In this document: piece after piece, positions 58,418-64,000 of the stretch | How positions within the stretch are numbered: position 1 is the stretch's first letter | Layout: each line of letters starts with the position of its first letter | IMG/VR virus record: IMGVR_UViG_3300029267_002252 | Location: 1-64,000 of that record | DNA length: 64,000 bases | Origin: a virus | Direction: 5' to 3' (one strand) | Notes under the pieces: generated by a model | Databases searched by the model: none | What the model was told of the DNA's origin: nothing | The model's input: the letters and a program-made list of their open reading frames with translations, nothing else | Translations under genes and position numbers: made by a program

Positions 58418-59014
58418 ATGAGATATCCAGTAGTAGATAGAAAACCTATCATCAAGCGCGAGCGGCGTAAGATTGAAGTCGTCAGCGTGGGGATGGAGGG
58501 TATTTGGTGGGATAAAATACACACCCTCCAGGATGACGGTAGCATCATAATTACCGAGACTGAGAAAGTTCACAATACCATTATGGATAGTGTCGCCAAT
58601 CTTATCGCCGGACTTCTGAAGAATGAGACGACGTTTACTGGCGGTATTCTGTATCATGCGCTTAGTCGTGGAAATTCTGCTTGGGATACGTCCCCGACTC
58701 CGCCTTCGCCCGATAAGTCGAACACGACATTGCTCGATGAGTATTTCAGAAAAGCCCCGGACCTGATTGAATATATTGACGGAACCGGGAACCCGACGCT
58801 TACGATTACAAATCGAATCCGCATAAAGACGACATTTGACTTCAGTGAAGCCAATGGTGAGTGGATTCGTGAACAGGGGATTTTTGGCGGTGACGCTACG
58901 ACCGGACTCGATAGCGGACATATCGTTAATACGATACGTCACAGTAGGATAAGAAAAGAGGACAATGTAAAACTGGAACGTTTCATTCAGTTTAATATTG
59001 TCGTCAATACATAA
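58418..59014 (+). CDS. tail/baseplate structural protein, 198 aa
   Basis: ATAAGGAG upstream. The beta-rich C-terminal half (TITNRIRIKTTFDFSEANGEWIREQGIFGG ... DNVKLERFIQFNIVV) is like phage tail-fibre-associated domains with the E-x-G-I-F motif. The N-terminal part (PIIKRERRKIEVVSVGMEG, HNTIMDSVANLIAGLL) is a short lead with a helix. Role likely structural, exact family uncertain. Confidence 0.6.
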   Translation: MRYPVVDRKPIIKRERRKIEVVSVGMEGIWWDKIHTLQDDGSIIITETEKVHNTIMDSVANLIAGLLKNETTFTGGILYHALSRGNSAWDTSPTPPSPDKSNTTLLDEYFRKAPDLIEYIDGTGNPTLTITNRIRIKTTFDFSEANGEWIREQGIFGGDATTGLDSGHIVNTIRHSRIRKEDNVKLERFIQFNIVVNT

Positions 59015-59040
59015 ACGATATTTTATGAGGAGAAGTTATA

Positions 59041-62000
59041 ATGGGAGCACCCGACGCTAATATCAGTCGAGACATTTTCGACGAAAGGAAGCGGTACCGC
59101 AGAGCCGTTGCTCAGCAGGGAGTTCCTCTGGTAGACGCTGATGAGAATGACGCTAGTAAGTCGCTCGCAACATATACACAGAGAATCATGCAGCAGGCAC
59201 TCGGCGATGGATGGATTAATGATGGATTCAAAATCGTTGAGGCTGACAGTTCAGGGCACCGTTCAAGTGACCCCGCAGACAATTTTGTAGTTGCTGGTAG
59301 TGACCTGAGTGCGCATGCCGGAGAGGACATTGATGACCCGTACCTGACCGGTGCGTTTATGCTTGAGGGATTGCGAGCCGTTCTTTTTGGGGACGTTGAG
59401 TATAAACCTGACGATTCTTTCCCCGACCCTCCGGGGAACCCCGAACCAATATCAGCCCAGTCTATTTTCCCGAGAGTAGAGGATGTTAACGAAGGCGGTG
59501 GGAATACTACTGTAGTGGATACCGCACAGCAGTATAAAGTAAATGAGCTGGTAGGTCGTAGTATTCACGTATTGGGAAGTGGACTTGCTCCTCAAGCCAT
59601 TACTGCGAACACTGCTACCGAGATTACGTTTGCCGGAAGTCATTCATCTAGTATAAACAGGTATGACCGATATGTCATCACACTCACTGCGCCGACAATC
59701 GCAGACCCAGGAACACGTGAGGACGGAGTATACCTTAATATGTATCTTGACCAGATAAATGCTCAGGAAGACCCTTCGTTGTATCACGCTATCGGAGGAG
59801 CAGTTGAATGCAAGATTCGTGAGCAGGTAATCCAGGAGATATTTGTACGCGAGGATATCGGGACACATGGCGACTGGATTAACGAGCTTGACGACGTCGA
59901 TGGTCAGTATCGTTATACGGATGCTGACGGGAATCTTCATTATGTAGTTAAGCTCGCTTCGATTGAGCGTGCTGGTGCTGGTCATGTTGATAATGCGAAT
60001 ATTCGAAACTCGATGATTACAAATCTTCAGGGGGAATTTGCGTTCGGACTTACAAACTCGCCGTTCCTGTTGATGGGTTCTGCTGAATATGCTGACCATA
60101 CGACTGACCCGGATAATATCCCCGTACATAGTGTAAACGGATGGCCTGAAGTTCCGGAAGGATATCCTTCTAATGCTGTTTATATTGCGCGGAAAGAGGA
60201 CGACAATGCGAACCCAGCCGGGTTTTACGGAAATACCGCAGGTAGCTGGGTATACTTGTATAACGTGGAAGTTGAAGATGCTTCTGATGTCAACTATACG
60301 AACCAGAGTTCGGGGCTGGATACGTGGATTAGTTCGCCTGCTGATTTAGATACCGTCCTGTCAGAGATAAGTGCCGGGATGGATACCATCGCTGCGGCAA
60401 GTGATGACGCGAGTGAAATTGCGTACACTAACGTAAGCGGAGGGACGGATAATCACATTACATCTCCGAGTAATGTCGATGCCGTATTATCAGAATTGAG
60501 TGACGCTATTGATAATAATGTAATTCAGTATACTATGGAGCCCGGAGACGGAATTACCGAGTGGCAAGCTATTGTAGATGCTATAGTTGCTTCCGGGAGC
60601 GGGACAAGACATCAGATTACATTTATGCCGGGAAGTTACAATTTAAGTTGCCCCAATCAAGCCGTAGCTTGGGATTTCGGAAGTCATTATGTGACTATAA
60701 CCAGTTATGGAAGACAGGTTACTAATGTTAATTTCAATAAGAATGCAGGGCAGTCAATACAGACAGCTATTGCGTGCAATTATCAATTTAGAGTTTTTGG
60801 TATTAATCTTGGAGACCTTGGAGACTGGGACCATAACAGCGACATCATATTTGATTGCGATTCTTACGGCTCTCATTTCGAAGATATGTATCTCGACGGG
60901 AGTGCTGGCGGAATTAATATGACTCTCATTAATGCTGGAAATGCTGCCACGATTACTAATATCGAGCTTTTCGATGATTGCAGGATAGTTGTTGATAACA
61001 ACGCTTATATTTCGAATATTAAAGGCGGGACGCGCGTCGATATTACTGCGGGTAATGATTGTATTATAACGGACTGCAACGGAGGTCTCGGAGTAGTTTC
61101 GATGGGTGAGCGGGGAGTTATATCTAACTGCGGAGAGCTTGGGGGAGCTGTTACTCAGTTGAGTGAAGGTAAAATTATTAACTGTAGGGTAGATAATCCC
61201 ATAACTATTACTCAGGGGAATAGTGGGACTATTGAGAATGCTTTCTTGTATAATACGAGCATTGATATTATTCAGGGGGATGGGGGCAGGTGCATTCTTG
61301 TTGGCGACGGAAACAGATTCCATCAGTTGACTCAAGGAGATAATTCTCAGTTCAGTGCTACCGAAGCCCGCCTGTTTGGGGATTATTGTCTACAGGCAGG
61401 GGATTATCATTGGATTGAACAAGGAGATAATTCTCATATATTTGCGTCTTCTTTTCATGTTACCGACTATAACCCTGTCGAATCAGGTACTCACGTTATA
61501 AAGCAAGGGCAGGACTGCACTATTACTGGAATTAAATTTTATGCGAATCTTATGGGAGAGACCTGGAGTACTAGTAGTAAGGTTATGCATTTTATTACTC
61601 AAAGTTACAGAGGAGCTATATCTAACGTAACTATGACCTTAAATTGCGGAAATGCGTGGACGGGTAATAATATTCGTTTGCATATTTTCAACTTGTCTAA
61701 TCAGTCGAGGTTGTCTAATTGTCTGTGCTGGACTACGGGGACAGGTTTTACAGATTCGGGAACCGGTAATGGCGTGTTTGTGTGGAACGTTAATTATATG
61801 TCTCTCTGCTATTTCCGCAACATGGGTGCTGTGCCTTTATATATTGACACTTCGCATTTATCCACATGTTATATAGATGGAGATATAATAGGGGCTTCAG
61901 TTAAGATAACCGGCTCTTATGTAACCGGAGATATTATTAGTGTAAGAGAGGCGTCTGGAAACCAGATAATTGGGGATATTACAGTTACGTCGAGTGTTTA

Positions 62001-62178
62001 TGCCCACATAGTTGGAAACCAGTTAGACAATGTGGTAGGTAATGGGAGCAGTATCGGGTGTAACGTATCGAATAATAGTATACTAGGGAATGTTTCCGGA
62101 GGTGGGAGCCACCTTACTGATAATTATATTGGCGGGAGCACTACCGGTACTTGGGTTCGCTCTCATGATAATATATAA
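59041..62178 (+). CDS. large beta-helix tailspike, paralog of next spike, 1045 aa
   Basis: ATG with GAGGAGAA upstream. N-terminal 420 residues (MGAPDANISRDIFDERKRYR ... VPLVDADENDASKSL) form an attachment region that is repeated in the gene at 62602. It includes REQVIQEIFVREDIGTHGDW and LHYVVKLASIERAG. Then the Y-T-N-[QV]-S-[SG]-G linker occurs twice (residues about 415-500; the second copy is shared with 49789), followed by a right-handed beta helix from TMEPGDGITEWQAIVDAI and ITFMPGSYNL to the end, rich in ITNIELFDDCRIVVDNN-type rungs. Likely a depolymerase or receptor-binding spike; no catalytic site named. Confidence 0.82.
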   Translation: MGAPDANISRDIFDERKRYRRAVAQQGVPLVDADENDASKSLATYTQRIMQQALGDGWINDGFKIVEADSSGHRSSDPADNFVVAGSDLSAHAGEDIDDPYLTGAFMLEGLRAVLFGDVEYKPDDSFPDPPGNPEPISAQSIFPRVEDVNEGGGNTTVVDTAQQYKVNELVGRSIHVLGSGLAPQAITANTATEITFAGSHSSSINRYDRYVITLTAPTIADPGTREDGVYLNMYLDQINAQEDPSLYHAIGGAVECKIREQVIQEIFVREDIGTHGDWINELDDVDGQYRYTDADGNLHYVVKLASIERAGAGHVDNANIRNSMITNLQGEFAFGLTNSPFLLMGSAEYADHTTDPDNIPVHSVNGWPEVPEGYPSNAVYIARKEDDNANPAGFYGNTAGSWVYLYNVEVEDASDVNYTNQSSGLDTWISSPADLDTVLSEISAGMDTIAAASDDASEIAYTNVSGGTDNHITSPSNVDAVLSELSDAIDNNVIQYTMEPGDGITEWQAIVDAIVASGSGTRHQITFMPGSYNLSCPNQAVAWDFGSHYVTITSYGRQVTNVNFNKNAGQSIQTAIACNYQFRVFGINLGDLGDWDHNSDIIFDCDSYGSHFEDMYLDGSAGGINMTLINAGNAATITNIELFDDCRIVVDNNAYISNIKGGTRVDITAGNDCIITDCNGGLGVVSMGERGVISNCGELGGAVTQLSEGKIINCRVDNPITITQGNSGTIENAFLYNTSIDIIQGDGGRCILVGDGNRFHQLTQGDNSQFSATEARLFGDYCLQAGDYHWIEQGDNSHIFASSFHVTDYNPVESGTHVIKQGQDCTITGIKFYANLMGETWSTSSKVMHFITQSYRGAISNVTMTLNCGNAWTGNNIRLHIFNLSNQSRLSNCLCWTTGTGFTDSGTGNGVFVWNVNYMSLCYFRNMGAVPLYIDTSHLSTCYIDGDIIGASVKITGSYVTGDIISVREASGNQIIGDITVTSSVYAHIVGNQLDNVVGNGSSIGCNVSNNSILGNVSGGGSHLTDNYIGGSTTGTWVRSHDNI

Positions 62179-62189
62179 AGGAAATGAAT

Positions 62190-62588
62190 ATGAAGATTTT
62201 ATGCTTTAATCCCGATATTGGAAATATTGGAACACAGTCTGATGTTAAAGAGTCTGATATTTCTTTTGACGAAGATGGCGTTCGTATAGTTGTTAATGAT
62301 ATGACATATAACGCTGCTTTTTCTTTTTATAAGTTTAAGACGCGTTCCACGAAAAGTATAGTCGAGTCTTTTGAATCCGATGCAGCCGAATTAAAGGATA
62401 TCAGAAAAAATATATTTCGTAAGCGTGAAATGCCGCGTACCCCTGAAGAAGACGGGGCGGAAAATTCGGAAGTAGTTATTTCCGAACTTGAGGAAAAGCG
62501 CGATGGAGTATTGTCCCGGATGCAGGATAAAATTGATTCGTATATCGAAGAAGATAAGCTTGAAAAAATAGAAGTTACAAAGTCATAA
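62190..62588 (+). CDS. hypothetical protein between two spikes, 132 aa
   Basis: Start set at ATG 62190, seven bases after AAGGA; the ATG at 62184 is too close. N-terminal beta part (ILCFNPDIGNIGTQSDVKES, VRIVVNDMTYNAAFSFY) then a charged helical half (ESFESDAAELKDIRKNIFRK; SELEEKRDGVLSRMQDKIDS). It may be a spike chaperone or spacer. No family recognised. Confidence 0.55.
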   Translation: MKILCFNPDIGNIGTQSDVKESDISFDEDGVRIVVNDMTYNAAFSFYKFKTRSTKSIVESFESDAAELKDIRKNIFRKREMPRTPEEDGAENSEVVISELEEKRDGVLSRMQDKIDSYIEEDKLEKIEVTKS

Positions 62589-62601
62589 AGGAGAATAGAT
62601 A

Positions 62602-64000
62602 ATGGGCGCACCTGATGCTAATATAAGTCGTGATATTTACGACGAAAAGAAAAGATATCGCCGTGCGATAGTTCAGCAGGGTGTCCCCTGGGTAGACGCT
62701 GACGAGAATGATGCGACCGAATCGCTAAGCACGTATGTCCAGAGGACGCTACAGCTCGGGCTCGGTGACGGATACATTAATGATGGATTCCGGATTGTCG
62801 AAGCTGACGGGACTCCAGGGGGAGGTTATCACCGTACGAGCGATAACGTTAATAACTTTGTTGTTGCCGGAAGTGAGCAGGGCGGAGCACTTGAGGGAGC
62901 TGATATTGATGATGGCTCTCTTGGCGGGGCGTTCCTTCTTGAAGGACTTCGTTGTGCGTTATTCGGGGATGTGGAGTATAAGCCTGATGCGACGTTCCCT
63001 GCGCCTCCGAATGAAGCGGAACCGGAATCAGCAAGGTCGATATTCCCACGCGTTACTGAAGTTGAAGAGACTGGCGGTAATACGATAATACATGATTCGG
63101 CGCAGAAATATAAGGTCGATGAATTCAAAGGACGACAGATTCATATTCTGAACGGGACGCTGACGCCTATTGATATTGTATCGAATACCGCGACCTCAAT
63201 AACCGTAGCAGGGAGTTACTCGAGTGTTATTGATGTATATGACCGCTATGTTATTAGGTTGACTGACCCTATTGGGGAAACTGTCGTTAACGTGACACAG
63301 GGAAGCAAGCTGTTTCATATCAGTGGGGACTGGGCTTCGCGTTTTGTAGCGGGGCGTTCGATAAGTATTGCCGGTAGTACCGGGAATGACGGGACATATA
63401 CTGTCGTTACTGCGACGTATGATGTCGGCGATGATGAGACTGATGTGGAAGTAGCTGAAGCTATCCCGAGTGCGACTGCTGATGGTACGTTGTATGATTC
63501 GTATGACGGAGCGACGCGCGCTGACGCAGTATATTTGAATGTATACCTTGACCAAATAAATGCAGAAGAAGACCCGAATCTTCTTCATCCGCTGTCAACA
63601 TCGACCGAAGCTCAAATTCGTGAACAGGTAATTCAGGAAATCTATGTTCGCGAGGACATTGCGCTGAATGGAGATTGGCTTTCTGAGATTGATGTTGTCG
63701 GACAGCATTATCGTTACGAGGATGTGGATGGGAACCTGCATTATGTAATAAAGCTCGCTGAAATTGAGCGTATAGCCGGCGACGATACGATTACAAATGC
63801 CATGGTTACTAATCTTCCGCTTGCGTTCGGAGCAGCAATTACAGCATTTAATATTCTCGGTTCTGCGGAGTATGCTAATTACAGTACGCCTGGAGATAAT
63901 ATTCCCGTCGATTCAGTTGGAGGATGGCCTCAAGTTCCTGCGGGAACTCCGCCGAGTGCGTGGTATATTGCCCGTAAAGTTGACGATGATGCGCCGCCGA
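62602..64000 (+). CDS. second large spike, paralog of 59041 gene; 3' end outside window
   Basis: ATG with AAAGGAG upstream; open to the last base, so the gene continues beyond the window (466 codons seen). The N-terminus nearly repeats that of the 59041 product (MGAPDANISRDIYDEKKRYR ... VDADENDATESL). It shares REQVIQEIYVREDI and LHYVIKLAEIERIAG. An extra beta domain is inserted (LFHISGDWASRFVAGRSISI ... DGTYTVVTATY, coded near 63295-63450), also present in the gpI-like protein. Probably another beta-helix spike. Confidence 0.8.
   Translation, partial: MGAPDANISRDIYDEKKRYRRAIVQQGVPWVDADENDATESLSTYVQRTLQLGLGDGYINDGFRIVEADGTPGGGYHRTSDNVNNFVVAGSEQGGALEGADIDDGSLGGAFLLEGLRCALFGDVEYKPDATFPAPPNEAEPESARSIFPRVTEVEETGGNTIIHDSAQKYKVDEFKGRQIHILNGTLTPIDIVSNTATSITVAGSYSSVIDVYDRYVIRLTDPIGETVVNVTQGSKLFHISGDWASRFVAGRSISIAGSTGNDGTYTVVTATYDVGDDETDVEVAEAIPSATADGTLYDSYDGATRADAVYLNVYLDQINAEEDPNLLHPLSTSTEAQIREQVIQEIYVREDIALNGDWLSEIDVVGQHYRYEDVDGNLHYVIKLAEIERIAGDDTITNAMVTNLPLAFGAAITAFNILGSAEYANYSTPGDNIPVDSVGGWPQVPAGTPPSAWYIARKVDDDAPP

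Noticed and set aside
1-64000. Long open frames on the minus strand (for example opposite 11xx-15xx, 30740-31705 and 16115-16828)
   Set aside because: They lie wholly inside clearly coding + strand genes, lack ribosome binding sites, and their translations are Ser/Arg- or Phe/Ile-rich shadows of biased codons.
1-64000. Diversity-generating retroelement, CRISPR array or tRNA genes
   Set aside because: No reverse transcriptase, no template/variable repeat pair, no regularly spaced direct repeats and no cloverleaf sequences were noticed by eye; tRNAscan and a repeat finder would settle it.

Overview
The window is a contiguous piece of a large, contractile-tailed (myovirus-type) double-stranded DNA bacteriophage. 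Every gene I can support lies on the + strand. Genes are packed tightly, many start codons overlap the previous stop (taATG, ATGA), and the order from terminase to tail fibres is the usual one for a virion module. I see no host chromosomal genes, tRNA or rRNA genes, integrase, insertion sequences or CRISPR arrays. The host cannot be named from the sequence. Shine-Dalgarno sites (AGGAG, AGGAGG), a strong sigma70-type promoter and an exact bacterial parS site fit an ordinary bacterial host. More than 40 kb of tail and receptor-binding genes, still open at the right edge, suggests a large genome.

Region 1 (1-9208) is accessory and metabolic. It starts with the end of a glycosyltransferase, followed by small hypothetical genes. 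Within it are three enzymes of the deamidating NAD salvage (Preiss-Handler) route: nicotinamidase (pncA, 2269-2847), NAD synthetase (nadE, 2847-3584) and nicotinate phosphoribosyltransferase (pncB, 6084-7262). A NADAR (YbiA-like) ADP-ribose/NAD domain protein follows (8012-8563), as do a GIY-YIG nuclease, several Cys-rich small proteins and a DUF5662-type HD-like protein. Together they look like a set for rebuilding NAD from nicotinamide and dealing with ADP-ribosylation, plausibly to survive NAD-depleting or ADP-ribosylating host defences. An exact 16-bp parS palindrome lies directly after the NADAR stop codon, and a ParB-like gene starts 630 bp further on.

Region 2 (9090-28200) is the ParB-like gene with a palindrome-rich leader, then a terminator-like hairpin and a consensus promoter that opens the morphogenesis operon. 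The operon runs: terminase small subunit, terminase large subunit interrupted by a LAGLIDADG intein, zinc-ribbon protein, portal, prohead protease fused to scaffold (with in-frame internal starts), major capsid protein carrying an extra inserted domain, head-tail connector proteins, tail sheath, tail tube, and a tail-assembly chaperone with a canonical T TTT TTA -1 frameshift site.

Region 3 (28206-42964) holds the tape measure and the baseplate: tube-initiator protein, LysM/gp53-like protein, hub, gpV/gp5-type spike, several structural proteins of unknown function, gp25-like wedge, baseplate J and gpI-like protein.

Region 4 (42964-64000) is a large receptor-binding array. It includes several beta-helix tailspikes, modular fibres, three genes sharing one N-terminal adapter domain, an Ig-like protein, a permuted NlpC/P60-type protein, a protein made almost wholly of about 20-residue beta repeats, a BppU-like protein and two paralogous large spikes, the second cut by the window edge. 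Modules shared among these proteins indicate repeated duplication and exchange.
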